A DNA stretch of 21,518 nucleotides from Nanosynbacter sp. (GCA_015257485.1 JABZKC010000010.1:1-21518); one strand, 5' to 3'; shown: positions 1-7,491, numbered from the stretch's first letter. Made by a program: numbers and translations. Notes: generated by a model not told the origin, from the letters alone.

Positions 1-22
1 ACTCCACTCGAGGTCTATAGGT

Positions 23-42
23 CTCAAGGTGTTGCACTTGAG
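23..42. repeat. Small imperfect inverted repeat downstream of rsmD
   Basis: CTCAA (23-27) pairs with TTGAG (38-42) and GTG (29-31) with CAC (35-37), with one bulged G and a TTG loop. It lies 3 bp beyond the rsmD stop codon. No T-run follows on the minus strand, so it is not a canonical intrinsic terminator. The window edge cuts off further context. Confidence 0.3.
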
Positions 43-45
43 GGG

Positions 46-603
46 TTAGAGTAGGAAAATCGTGATGCGAGAACCAGCATAAGCTTTGGTGGAAAGAATT
101 TCGGCGTCGAGTTGATGAGGGTCGAAGGTGGCTGGATGGGACAAGACTAGAAATTCTTTTGCGAGTTTCGGAAGCGTAGCGAGATAATCAGCCAGTTTCG
201 GCGTAATTTTATCATAAGGTGGGTCAGCAAAAACGATGTCGAAACGATTATCAAAAGTCAAAGTTTCCGCCTTTTTGGCAAAAATTCGCACCTGGTCCGA
301 GACACCGAGGCTCTCGGCGTTTTGACGAATCAATTTCGCAACTTCACGATGATTTTCGATGAAAGAAACATGTTTAACACCACGAGAAAGTGCTTCGAAA
401 CCCAGTGCGCCAGTGCCAGCAAAAACATCGAGTACTACTTTCCCCTCGAGATGAGTCGACAAAGAATTCATGATAGCCAGGCGCTCACGTGACCCCATCG
501 GATGAGTGATGGCGAGCTTGGGGGTGAGAATTTTTTGTCCACGAAGTATTCCGGAGGTAATCCTTAGATCCGTAACTTTGCCAGATTTTGCCATAAACTT
601 CAT
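46..603 (-). CDS. rsmD: 16S rRNA (guanine-966-N2)-methyltransferase RsmD
   Basis: This is a 185-aa SAM-dependent methyltransferase of the RsmD family, which methylates N2 of G966 of 16S rRNA during small-subunit assembly in the cytoplasm. Visible are the SAM-binding motif I DVFAGTGALG (residues 59-68), the acidic FIEN after the second strand (81-84), and the catalytic amino-methyltransferase motif DPPY (127-130). The length is normal for the family. A second ATG at codon 4 exists, but the first is preferred because a TGC-TAAAAT extended -10 ends 6 nt before it, the same geometry as other first genes here. The upstream gene stops 4 bp before this start, so the promoter lies inside that gene's last codons. 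recG and rsmD are neighbours in many bacteria; here one extra gene separates them. Confidence 0.93.
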   Translation of the reverse strand: MKFMAKSGKVTDLRITSGILRGQKILTPKLAITHPMGSRERLAIMNSLSTHLEGKVVLDVFAGTGALGFEALSRGVKHVSFIENHREVAKLIRQNAESLGVSDQVRIFAKKAETLTFDNRFDIVFADPPYDKITPKLADYLATLPKLAKEFLVLSHPATFDPHQLDAEILSTKAYAGSRITIFLL

Positions 604-607
604 AGTT

Positions 608-1426
608 TTATTTTAGCAGTTTTTTATTAAAATATGGAATCGAGGAAGCCCAACCAAGCGTAATAGCGCGGACGATTTCTGGGAGAAGCACATTCTTTGT
701 TTGAAAAACTAGCTCGGTGTTCCAGCCTTGGTTCAAAAAATTTTCATACATTTTGAGAGCATGAACTTTAGCTAGAGACTCATGAAAGGCTTTTTCAAGA
801 TCAATATCTATGAGTTCCGCTTTCTTGATTTTCGGCATCACGGCACGCTCCGGCAGAGCGGTTAAAGTAATCGCAACGCCATATTCGAAAGCCACATGCT
901 TGGTCATAAAACCATTAGCACCCCAATAGAGCCAGTTGTTGCGCAGAGTTTCAAGCGAATTGCGTCCGCGCATGATTCCCTTAATCGGGATACCAAAAAC
1001 TTTAACGAATTCATCCTTGGTCATCAGTTGTTTTTGCGTATTTTCCAGAGGAAAATGGTGAGCTGGCGTCAAACCATCGGTAATAGCGTGGGCCATCCAA
1101 CCAGCCTCAAAACTGGCACGCACCTTATTCCCCTCTTCGAGGGCTTTGCGTAAATTATATTGGTGATCCAAAATCATGGTCATGAGTTTGCCGTCATCAT
1201 GATCTGGATCAATGAAGTGCATCGGCTCGTCGACGCCAGGACTTTTACGCTTCAGGCCGTCCGGTCCGCCCATGCCTTCAAAATTTAAGATTTCTGAAAT
1301 ATTTGGGAAAAAATAATTGTGTGGCAGGTTTTTATCAATAATTTTGCGGGCAATTCGGTCGAGTTTCTGGTGCGTGCCAACAATTTTCCCATTCGATTTA
1401 TCACTAATTGCTAAGGTTGAATACAT
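608..1426 (-). CDS. Putative zinc-dependent phospholipase C / S1-P1-nuclease-like protein
   Basis: This 272-aa protein has no obvious signal peptide or membrane segment. It carries an ordered set of His and Asp residues: H19 in GTHQKLDR, then HFIDPDHDD (70-78, with H70, D73, D75, H76), H88, and GWMAHAITDGLTPAHH (109-124, with H113, D117, H123, H124). A WMAHxxTDxxxPxHH arrangement is typical of the all-helical zinc-dependent phospholipase C / S1-P1 nuclease fold, where such residues hold a trinuclear zinc site. The substrate cannot be told from sequence. Translation likely starts at 1426 because an AAGGA Shine-Dalgarno sits 4 nt upstream and the recG stop is only 7 bp before the ATG, so it is cotranscribed with recG. 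Its last two codons form the rsmD promoter. Other metal hydrolases with His-rich helices remain possible. Confidence 0.6.
   Translation of the reverse strand: MYSTLAISDKSNGKIVGTHQKLDRIARKIIDKNLPHNYFFPNISEILNFEGMGGPDGLKRKSPGVDEPMHFIDPDHDDGKLMTMILDHQYNLRKALEEGNKVRASFEAGWMAHAITDGLTPAHHFPLENTQKQLMTKDEFVKVFGIPIKGIMRGRNSLETLRNNWLYWGANGFMTKHVAFEYGVAITLTALPERAVMPKIKKAELIDIDLEKAFHESLAKVHALKMYENFLNQGWNTELVFQTKNVLLPEIVRAITLGWASSIPYFNKKLLK
610..618 (-). promoter_or_regulatory. Extended -10 promoter for rsmD, inside the 3' end of the upstream gene
   Basis: On the minus strand TGC followed by TAAAAT (610-615) is separated from the rsmD ATG by 6 nt (AAAACT). The TAAAAT hexamer contains the last Lys codon and the first bases of the TAA stop of the 608-1426 gene. 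With initiation about 7 nt after the -10, the transcript would start at or next to the ATG, giving a leaderless mRNA. No convincing -35 is seen. Confidence 0.5.
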
Positions 1427-1433
1427 ATTTTCC

Positions 1434-3503
1434 TTAATTAAGAGTCGTCAGCTGCTGATATTTTTTAATATCTTGGCTTAACTCAGTATATTTTAGCATA
1501 GAATCGGGCGAGCTTAAGAACTTTTCGACGTGAGTGCGCGCCAATTCGATTAACTTGGTGTCAGTGAGGCTGGCAATTTTTAAATTCAATTCACCATGTT
1601 GCATAGCACCATAAATTTCTCCCGGGCCACGAAGCTTGAGGTCGACTTCGGCGAGATAAAAACCGTCGGTGGATTTTTCCATTTCAAGAAGCCTGCGACT
1701 CGGTGGATTTTCGCCAGTAGTAACCAGAAAACATTGACTTGGCTTGTCGCCACGACCGACACGACCGCGCAACTGATGAAGCTGAGCTAGGCCATAGCGG
1801 TCAGCATTGAGAATCACAATCTGAGTGGCATTCGGCACATCCACACCAACTTCCACAACCGTAGTAGAAACCAAAATTTGGGTTTTCTGCTCTTTAAAAT
1901 TCTGCATTACCTGATCTTTTTCGGCAGGCTTTAATTTGCCATGCAGGATGCCGATCTGATACTTACTAAACTGTTTTTGCAGGAGCTTGGCAGTTTCGAT
2001 AACCGTGCGCGATTTGTCCTCGTCGGAAATGGCCTCGTCGATTAAGCGACAAATCACATAAACTTGCTCCCCCGCAGCGAGATGTTCAGCAAGCTCTGGG
2101 TAAATTACGTCCTTGAGATTTAGCTCATTATAGAGACGAGTTTTAATCGGCGTGCGGCCCTTCGGCATCTGATTAATAATCGAAATATCGAGGTCGCCAA
2201 AAATCGTGAGCTGCAAAGAACGCGGAATCGGTGTGGCAGTCATGGCCAGAAAATGTGGGGAAATTTGCTGAAAATCCGGATTTTGATTCTGAAAAGATTT
2301 TTCCAAAAGATGTTGACGCTGCAAGACGCCAAAACGGTGCTGTTCATCGATAATACAAAGACCGAGGCTAGAAAAAGTGGTGTCGTCAGTGAGAATAGCG
2401 TGAGTGCCAATCACGAGATTAATTTCACCCGACCTAATCGCGGCTTTGACATTGGCCTTATCCTTGGTGGCGCTAATGAGTAGTGTGGTTTTTACACCGA
2501 GCGGAGTAAGAATCTTCGAGATTCCTTCAAAATGCTGGGTAGCGAGAATCGCAGTTGGCGCGAGGATAGCCACCTGTGCGCCGTTTTTAATCGCTTGATA
2601 AGCGGCAATGGCGGAAACAATAGTTTTACCCGAACCGACATCGCCCTGAAGTAGGCGGTTCATCGGATGAGTCTTTTCAAGATCCTTCAGAATCTGCCAA
2701 GTCACACGCTTCTGAGCGTCGGTTAGCTCAAAAGGCAGAGTCTTAAGGAGTTGCTTAACATCGGTGAGGTTAAATTTGAGTGATTTGGCATTTAATTTCG
2801 AAACTTCGTTTTGATTAAGCTTGGAGGCTAAAATCAATTCAAACAATTCCTCGTAACCTAAAAAAGTTCTGGCCTTTTCGACATCCTGTTCAGATTCCGG
2901 GAAATGCATATTAAAGAGCGCTTGGTTACGTTTGAGTTTGGTGAGAGTTTTCGGAATAGCATTAGTCGGTAAAAGTTCGGGGATTTGATAAAAAAATGGG
3001 CGCAGTTTAGCAAAAATTCGACGATACCAGGAGGAATTATAGCGACCACTACCAGAATAAACCGGTTGAAAACCACCATCCTGCTTAGACTCTTCGACTT
3101 CCGAAGCTGAGACCGCAGTAGGTGCCGTGAGTTGATAGCGATTATACTTAAAATCATACTCACCGGTAAAATAATATTCCGTATCTTCTTTAAAATTTTT
3201 GATACGATAGGCTTGATTATACCAAACCACGCGAAGCGCCCCAGTTTCATCAAAAATCTCACCCTGAGTGATGGTAAAATTACGGCGGCGCGTGTGAATA
3301 TTGCGTAAGCCACGAATTTTTCCTCTCACTACCACCTTGCCGGGGCGAATTTCGGAGATTTTAGTGTAAGCCGCGTAGTCTTCGTATTTGCGCGGGAAAT
3401 AATAGAGTAAATCCTTAAAAGTTTGAAAACCACGAGCGGAGAGAGCTTCAGCAGTTTTTGGGCCGACGCCTTTAATTTCACTTAGTTTTGAATTTAGTTG
3501 CAT
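1434..3503 (-). CDS. recG: ATP-dependent DNA helicase RecG
   Basis: RecG is a superfamily 2 helicase/translocase that remodels stalled replication forks and branched recombination intermediates. The 689-aa product has the family length and order: an N-terminal region with a GVGPKTAEAL helix-hairpin-helix (13-22), an OB-fold wedge domain (about 55-130), then the motor. Walker A is GDVGSGKT (287-294), motif II is DEQH (386-389, followed by RFGVLQRQ), and motif III is TATPIPRSL (422-430). VGVDVPNA and QLRGRVGRG in the second RecA lobe are motifs V and VI. The start codon overlaps the trmD stop as TAATG (one shared base), implying translational coupling; only a weak AGGG lies upstream. All helicase motifs look intact. 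Confidence 0.97.
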   Translation of the reverse strand: MQLNSKLSEIKGVGPKTAEALSARGFQTFKDLLYYFPRKYEDYAAYTKISEIRPGKVVVRGKIRGLRNIHTRRRNFTITQGEIFDETGALRVVWYNQAYRIKNFKEDTEYYFTGEYDFKYNRYQLTAPTAVSASEVEESKQDGGFQPVYSGSGRYNSSWYRRIFAKLRPFFYQIPELLPTNAIPKTLTKLKRNQALFNMHFPESEQDVEKARTFLGYEELFELILASKLNQNEVSKLNAKSLKFNLTDVKQLLKTLPFELTDAQKRVTWQILKDLEKTHPMNRLLQGDVGSGKTIVSAIAAYQAIKNGAQVAILAPTAILATQHFEGISKILTPLGVKTTLLISATKDKANVKAAIRSGEINLVIGTHAILTDDTTFSSLGLCIIDEQHRFGVLQRQHLLEKSFQNQNPDFQQISPHFLAMTATPIPRSLQLTIFGDLDISIINQMPKGRTPIKTRLYNELNLKDVIYPELAEHLAAGEQVYVICRLIDEAISDEDKSRTVIETAKLLQKQFSKYQIGILHGKLKPAEKDQVMQNFKEQKTQILVSTTVVEVGVDVPNATQIVILNADRYGLAQLHQLRGRVGRGDKPSQCFLVTTGENPPSRRLLEMEKSTDGFYLAEVDLKLRGPGEIYGAMQHGELNLKIASLTDTKLIELARTHVEKFLSSPDSMLKYTELSQDIKKYQQLTTLN

Positions 3504-4189
3504 TAAAGATTGCCCTGGTCGACTGGGCGACTATGAGCTTTGCGCCATTCGGCAATTTTGGCGTGATGACCAGAGAGTAAAACTTCCGGCACTTGCATGC
3601 CGCGAAAATCGGCTGGCTTAGTATATTGTGGATATTCAATGGTATTTTCTTCCGAAAAACTCTCAATAATAGCAGAGTTTTCCCCACCAAGCACCCCTGG
3701 AAGCAGTCTCACGATGCTATCAATCACAATCAGAGCCGGCAACTCACCACCGGTCAAGACGAAATGACCAAGGGAAATTTTAAAGTCGACGATAGTTAAG
3801 ATACGTTCATCGTAACCTTCATAATGTGGACAAAGAATAATATAGTGATCCTCTTCACCACGATTAATACGTTCGACGAAATTGCGCACGATTCCTTGAT
3901 GCCAAGTTTGACCAGCTGGAGTCGGTAGAATCACCTTAGCATTCGGACTGTTTTTCTTCACGCTTTCAATAGCGTTGAAGACCGGTTCACACATCAAAAG
4001 CATGCCATCGCCACCACCGTAAGGAGTGTCGTCGACAGATTTATGCGCACCGAGGCCAAATTCACGCAAATCCACAAAATCAAACTCGGCAATCCCCTTT
4101 TCCTTAGCTTTCCACATCATGGAAGCATTCAAATAGGGATCAAGCGCATCAGAAAATAACGAAATAATGGTGAATTTAACCTTAGACAT
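3503..4189 (-). CDS. trmD: tRNA (guanine-37-N1)-methyltransferase TrmD
   Basis: TrmD is the knotted (SPOUT) methyltransferase that makes m1G37 next to the anticodon and prevents +1 frameshifting. The product starts MSKVKFTIISLF and carries CPHYEGYDER, SLGHFVLTGGELPAL, the PGVLGGE segment, EYPQYTKP and VPEVLLSGHHAKI in the expected order. The usual CG(R/H)YEG has Pro in place of the first Gly. At 228 aa it is slightly short at the C-terminus. I place the start at 4189 rather than at the ATG at 4207, because the upstream ATG would lie before the TATAAT (4196-4201) that sits 6 nt ahead of 4189, and because family members begin at this point. It is the first gene of trmD-recG-608/1426-rsmD and overlaps recG by one base. 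Confidence 0.95.
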   Translation of the reverse strand: MSKVKFTIISLFSDALDPYLNASMMWKAKEKGIAEFDFVDLREFGLGAHKSVDDTPYGGGDGMLLMCEPVFNAIESVKKNSPNAKVILPTPAGQTWHQGIVRNFVERINRGEEDHYIILCPHYEGYDERILTIVDFKISLGHFVLTGGELPALIVIDSIVRLLPGVLGGENSAIIESFSEENTIEYPQYTKPADFRGMQVPEVLLSGHHAKIAEWRKAHSRPVDQGNL

Positions 4190-4195
4190 AAATCT

Positions 4196-4204
4196 ATTAT
4201 AGCA
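4196..4204 (-). promoter_or_regulatory. Extended -10 promoter for the trmD operon
   Basis: The minus strand reads TGC-TATAAT, a perfect -10 hexamer with an upstream TGn, then AGATTT and the trmD ATG at 4189. The 6-nt gap places the expected transcription start at or within a base or two of the ATG, so the message would be leaderless. There is no Shine-Dalgarno before the ATG. No clear -35 is present. Confidence 0.7.
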
Positions 4205-4274
4205 CATTTACAAATATCAGTTTTCATGGCGTAATATTAGTTCTACCAGGTGGCTAAATTCTTATGTTTTTCTC

Positions 4275-4303
4275 TTGACATTAGAGAGCGTAACCGATAT
4301 GAT
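4275..4303 (+). promoter_or_regulatory. Near-consensus sigma-70-type promoter of a small RNA
   Basis: TTGACA (4275-4280) is a perfect -35 and TATGAT (4298-4303) a 5/6 -10, with exactly 17 bp between them. It points right into a gene-free stretch; initiation is expected near 4310. It is the only promoter in the window with a full consensus -35, unlike the extended -10 elements found before protein genes. Confidence 0.75.
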
Positions 4304-4309
4304 AAACAT

Positions 4310-4453
4310 AAGCTGATACGCTTCACAGGGTTCCATTATGCAATTAGTGGAGTGTGGAGATTTCATTAAAAACAAAAATACGGATTAAAACAAACCAATG
4401 TGCCCTAGGGTGGGCGCGCATCAGCAAAAATATCCTCGCGAGAGGATATTTTT
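4310..4453 (+). ncRNA. Candidate standalone structured small RNA (class not recognised)
   Basis: The predicted transcript runs from about 4310, set by the promoter at 4275-4303, to the terminator at 4426-4453, roughly 140-145 nt. The ends pair: GCTGATACGC (4312-4321) with GCGCATCAGC (4416-4425), 9 of 10 pairs with one A-C mismatch, beginning 1-2 nt after the expected start and ending next to the terminator. Inside, CACA (4324-4327) pairs with TGTG (4353-4356), and TTCCATTA (4331-4338) with TAGTGGAG (4345-4352), leaving GGG (4328-4330) bulged. An A-rich unpaired stretch (about 4361-4395) follows, then a GCCC/GGGC hairpin (4402-4415). The bulged GGG could pair with CCC (4403-4405) as a pseudoknot. 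I do not see the SRP RNA, tmRNA, RNase P or 6S signatures. No plus-strand gene follows, so a riboswitch is unlikely. Confidence 0.65.
4426..4453. terminator. Bidirectional intrinsic terminator (small RNA and obgE)
   Basis: Perfect 12-bp arms AAAAATATCCTC (4426-4437) and GAGGATATTTTT (4442-4453) enclose a 4-nt loop, GCGA on the plus strand, which is a GNRA tetraloop. Each strand ends in a T-run. It lies immediately after the closing stem of the small RNA and 7 bp beyond the obgE stop codon, so it can stop transcription from both sides. Confidence 0.85.
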
Positions 4454-4460
4454 CATGGGT

Positions 4461-5789
4461 TTAGTAGTCTTCGACGAGAGTGAAGTGCTTACCGGAAATT
4501 TCGATAATCGAATCCGCCTTGGCACCACGAGTAGTGAGCTCAGCACGAATGCCAAGCTTTTTCATAATATCACGCAAGCGGTTAACCGAGGCGTAATTCG
4601 AAAGATCAGTACGACGAGCGAATTTTTCAATCTTTTCGCCAGTGACATGGTAGACACCCTTTTCATCTTGAGTGACCTGCCAAGCCTTCTTTAGCTCGTG
4701 ATGGCTAAGTGAAATAGTTGGGAGACTTTCCATATCGTGAGAAATAATGGCAGTCTTAAATTCAATCGGGGTGGAGCCGATTTGCTCGGCGGTAATTTCC
4801 TGCTGTTTCTGGTTTTCTTTAACTGCAGCAAGTAGGGCGCGAAGTAAGTCATCGAGGTTTTTCTTGGCCACAGAAGAAATAGCAAAAATTTTAGCTTCGG
4901 GATTTTTTTCAAGAATTGCCTGTTTTTGCATTTCAATAATTTCATCGTCAAGACCTTCGCATTTGGTCAGGGCGACGATTTCGGTACGAGATTTAAGATC
5001 GGAATATTTTTTCAATTCACCACGGATCGTAGAATAAGCTTGACCGGCATCATCTTGATAAACGTCGATAAGATGGAGTAAAACAGCAGTGCGGTCGACG
5101 TGACGCAAGAAGTCATGACCGAGACCACGACCATCACTGGCGCCTTCGATAAGACCCGGAATATCTGCAATTAAGAGGTCGTTGCGGTCGATAGTGGCTA
5201 CACCGAGATTGGGGGTAAGCGTAGTAAAAGCATAATCAGCAATTTCTGGCTTTGCGTTGGTCACACTAGCAAGAAAGGTGGATTTACCAGCGTTTGGTAG
5301 GCCCACGAGACCGACATCAGCCAGAAGTTTTAGTTCGATTTCGGCTTCAAAAGCCTCGCCTGGTTCACCGACTTCGGCAATCACCGGAGTTTGGCGCACG
5401 CTGGACTTAAAGTGAGCATTACCGAAACCGCCATCGCCACCCTTAGCAATCACGGCTTGCATACCATCTTCGGTGAGGTCGGCAATAATCTTCCCGTCGC
5501 GCTTCACCACAGTGCCAATTGGTACTTCGACAATGAGATTCTTACCAGAGCGGCCATTGCTGCGAGTACCGGAACCATTACCACCATCTGGAGCAGTGAG
5601 AATTGGGTTGAAGCGAAAATCGATTAATGTATTTGTATCTTTATCAGCCTGGAAGATAATAGAGCCGCCTTTACCACCGTTACCACCATCTGGACCACCT
5701 TTATTAATATAGATTTCACGGCGAAAAGAGACGGCGCCATCGCCACCTTTACCAGCTTTCAAACTCACTTTTGCCGTATCGCAGAACAT
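4461..5789 (-). CDS. obgE: Obg-family GTPase (ObgE/CgtA)
   Basis: Obg is an essential GTPase of late 50S ribosome assembly and growth control. The 442-aa product has all three Obg domains. The glycine-rich Obg fold (about 1-157) contains KAGKGGDGAVSFRRE and GGPDGGNGGKGG. The G domain has GLPNAGKSTFL (G1/P-loop), TTLTPNLG (switch I) and DIPGLIEGA (G3). The G4 position is TKCE rather than the usual (N/T)KxD, and G5 is AISSVA. The C-terminal OCT domain (about 360-442) ends near GKHFTLVEDY. The gene stands alone between its own weak promoter and the terminator at 4426-4453, although read-through from 5862-7484 is possible because no terminator lies between them. Confidence 0.96.
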   Translation of the reverse strand: MFCDTAKVSLKAGKGGDGAVSFRREIYINKGGPDGGNGGKGGSIIFQADKDTNTLIDFRFNPILTAPDGGNGSGTRSNGRSGKNLIVEVPIGTVVKRDGKIIADLTEDGMQAVIAKGGDGGFGNAHFKSSVRQTPVIAEVGEPGEAFEAEIELKLLADVGLVGLPNAGKSTFLASVTNAKPEIADYAFTTLTPNLGVATIDRNDLLIADIPGLIEGASDGRGLGHDFLRHVDRTAVLLHLIDVYQDDAGQAYSTIRGELKKYSDLKSRTEIVALTKCEGLDDEIIEMQKQAILEKNPEAKIFAISSVAKKNLDDLLRALLAAVKENQKQQEITAEQIGSTPIEFKTAIISHDMESLPTISLSHHELKKAWQVTQDEKGVYHVTGEKIEKFARRTDLSNYASVNRLRDIMKKLGIRAELTTRGAKADSIIEISGKHFTLVEDY

Positions 5790-5798
5790 ATTAGAGAT

Positions 5799-5804
5799 AT
5801 TTTA
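5799..5804 (-). promoter_or_regulatory. Possible -10 element of obgE
   Basis: TAAAAT on the minus strand lies 9 nt before the obgE ATG in a very A+T-rich stretch. It lacks the TGn extension seen elsewhere and other AT-rich hexamers overlap it, so this is a weak call. No Shine-Dalgarno precedes obgE, consistent with a very short or absent leader. Confidence 0.3.
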
Positions 5805-5861
5805 ATATATTTTGGTGTAAAAATACAGCATAAGCAGGAAGAATGTCGCACAACTTTTAGA

Positions 5862-7484
5862 TTATGGCTTCCTAGTAAAGTACCCTGGGCGACCATGGGC
5901 GGGGTCGTCGATACGGAGCCAAGATTTATCCGCAGTAGAAGGGTCGGCGAGATAAGAGCCGGCACCACCACGGAGCGTTTTGCGATTTTTAAACATATTG
6001 GAATCGTTTGTCAGTTTTGTGGTGTCAAAATCATTCTTCACGTAGATAGTTCCTAATTGGTCGCCAGAAGCATAACCATCGCGTAACTTAAACATGTCAC
6101 TCATATCCGTCACATTGGAGGTATTGAAATTAGAAAGGTCTAGGGAGGTGAGGTTGTACATGTTATAGAACATACCATACATATCCGTTACTTTAGAGGT
6201 GTCGAAATTGGAAAGATTAAGGGAGGTGAGGCTAGACATATCAGAGAACATACCGCCCATATCCGTTACTTTGGAGGTATCGAAATTAGAAAGATCAAGG
6301 GAGGTGAGGCTAGACATACCATCGAACATCCCTCTCATACCCGTGACATTGGAAGTATCGAAATTGGAAAGATTAAGAGAGGTGAGTCTGTGCATATAAG
6401 CGAACATACCATACATATCCGTTACTTTAGAGGTGTCGAAATTGGAAAGATTAAGGGAGGTGAGGATGAGCATGCCAGCGAACATAACACCCATATCCGT
6501 CACTTTAGAGGTATCGAAATTGGAAAGATTAAGGGAGGTGAGGTTGTACATGTTAGCGAACATCTCATTCATAGTCATTACTTTCGAGGTGTCGAAATTG
6601 GAAAGGTCTAAATCCTTAATATCCTTATGACTTCCGGGTAAAAAGGTACCAGTAAAAAACATCTTACTGCTATCTTCATTCAAATAGACCTTCTCTGGTT
6701 CTGCATAGTAATAAGCGGTCTTATCAGAAGGATCTAACCATAACTTAATTTCATAATCTGAATCATTATCTTCGACATTTACAGCATTCATAGTTGCAGC
6801 TGGAGCGGTAGCACTTTTCTTGAAGTGTTCGATTTTGTTTGTAGCGGTTTCTAGTGACGTTAGTTTTGAGTTGAAATCTTGGCCAGTCGCCATTTTAGCG
6901 ATTGGGTCATATCGATTAGTGAGGATAGAAAAGATGAGTTTATTTTTATAGCTACCACTTTCTAGATTATTACCTAATTTTAATCCCAGATTTATATTGC
7001 TTACTTCGTTACCGTTAGTTTTTGTGGTAGTTTGTGCGATATTAGTTGGAGAGGTGAGTTTTGGGATTGGTGAAAAATTCGCGTTAGTGCCAAATTTTAC
7101 ACCCCAAGTATTGTTAGGGAAATTATTTAATACACTAGCGGAAAAAATTGAGTCAATCTTGGCGTTTACCGCTGAATTAGTATTAACTAGAGCGTTTTCA
7201 TCGGTTTCTGAGTTCAGGGTGATGATATAACCAGTCTTGTTATTTGTATTTACTGTAAGGTTTAGTGGGATTTCTGTGGTTTTATTCGTACTGTTTATCA
7301 CCTGATTTCCATTTACTTGTAAATTCGCTTGGTCCACTGATGCGGAAAGTGTCGGGGTGTATAAAGCTGAGGCATCATTCGAATTAAAATTTAAACCAAG
7401 AAAAGAAGTCAGGAGCCCAGCACCTACTACAAAAACATTTTTCCACAAAAATAATCTGAAAGAATGTGATTTTTGGCTTTGCAT
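5862..7484 (-). CDS. Secreted surface protein with seven 26-residue (PARCEL/DUF285, BspA-like) repeats
   Basis: This 540-aa protein is probably exported. It has basic residues, a hydrophobic core (about 12-31) and a possible signal-peptidase site after ASA (residue 40). Residues 41-200 form a Thr/Asn-rich, probably beta-sandwich domain (TLSASVDQANL, TGYIITLNSETDENAL, NNTWGVKF, GSYKNKLIFS) shared with the upstream paralog. Residues 289-467 are seven 26-residue repeats of the form LTSLNLSNFDTSKVTDMxxMF, the DUF285/BspA type catalogued as PARCEL repeats. The C-terminal module includes TIYVKNDFDTTKLT and SWLRIDDPAHGRPGYFTRKP. No LPXTG-like sorting signal or C-terminal membrane anchor is seen. An adhesion or surface-display role is inferred from the family. 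It begins 61 bp after its paralog and has its own extended -10. Confidence 0.85.
   Translation of the reverse strand: MQSQKSHSFRLFLWKNVFVVGAGLLTSFLGLNFNSNDASALYTPTLSASVDQANLQVNGNQVINSTNKTTEIPLNLTVNTNNKTGYIITLNSETDENALVNTNSAVNAKIDSIFSASVLNNFPNNTWGVKFGTNANFSPIPKLTSPTNIAQTTTKTNGNEVSNINLGLKLGNNLESGSYKNKLIFSILTNRYDPIAKMATGQDFNSKLTSLETATNKIEHFKKSATAPAATMNAVNVEDNDSDYEIKLWLDPSDKTAYYYAEPEKVYLNEDSSKMFFTGTFLPGSHKDIKDLDLSNFDTSKVMTMNEMFANMYNLTSLNLSNFDTSKVTDMGVMFAGMLILTSLNLSNFDTSKVTDMYGMFAYMHRLTSLNLSNFDTSNVTGMRGMFDGMSSLTSLDLSNFDTSKVTDMGGMFSDMSSLTSLNLSNFDTSKVTDMYGMFYNMYNLTSLDLSNFNTSNVTDMSDMFKLRDGYASGDQLGTIYVKNDFDTTKLTNDSNMFKNRKTLRGGAGSYLADPSTADKSWLRIDDPAHGRPGYFTRKP
6087..6620 (-). repeat. Seven tandem 78-bp coding repeats
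   Basis: The unit of 78 bp (26 codons) encodes (L)TS(L)(N/D)LSNFDTS(K/N)VTDMxxMFxxM. The period is visible in the DNA: atatccgtta recurs at 6181 and 6259. The TDMxxMF segment varies most while LSNFDTSKV is nearly constant at the nucleotide level, as expected of recently expanded or homogenised repeats. The outermost copies (near 6087 and 6620) are the most diverged. Confidence 0.9.
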
Positions 7485-7491
7485 ACATATT

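Noticed and set aside
1..45. Terminator after rsmD
   Set aside because: A hairpin exists but no T-run follows, and the window ends before context can be judged.
2858..3313. 151-codon minus-strand frame inside recG
   Set aside because: It is a +1/+2 shadow of the intact recG OB-fold region, with no recognisable motif.
4190..4207. Earlier ATG for trmD at 4207
   Set aside because: That ATG lies upstream of the TATAAT at 4196-4201, the extra residues do not match the family, and 4189 fits the leaderless geometry.
4338..4388. 16-codon ORF (MQLVECGDF...) inside the small RNA, with AGGG 7 nt upstream
   Set aside because: It is very short and overlaps the internal hairpin, and an AGGG this close can arise by chance. 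A dual-function RNA cannot be excluded without comparative data.
4310..4453. Assignment of the small RNA to SRP RNA, tmRNA, 6S or RNase P RNA
   Set aside because: There is no GGAAGGAAGCAGCC-type SRP loop, no tRNA-like ends or tag frame, no long imperfect 6S rod with a central bubble, and it is far too short for RNase P RNA.
6199..6630. Plus-strand frames with repeated SKLERLREV peptides
   Set aside because: They are antisense readings of the 78-bp coding repeats. The repeat makes them look patterned, but they have no signal peptide or initiation site.
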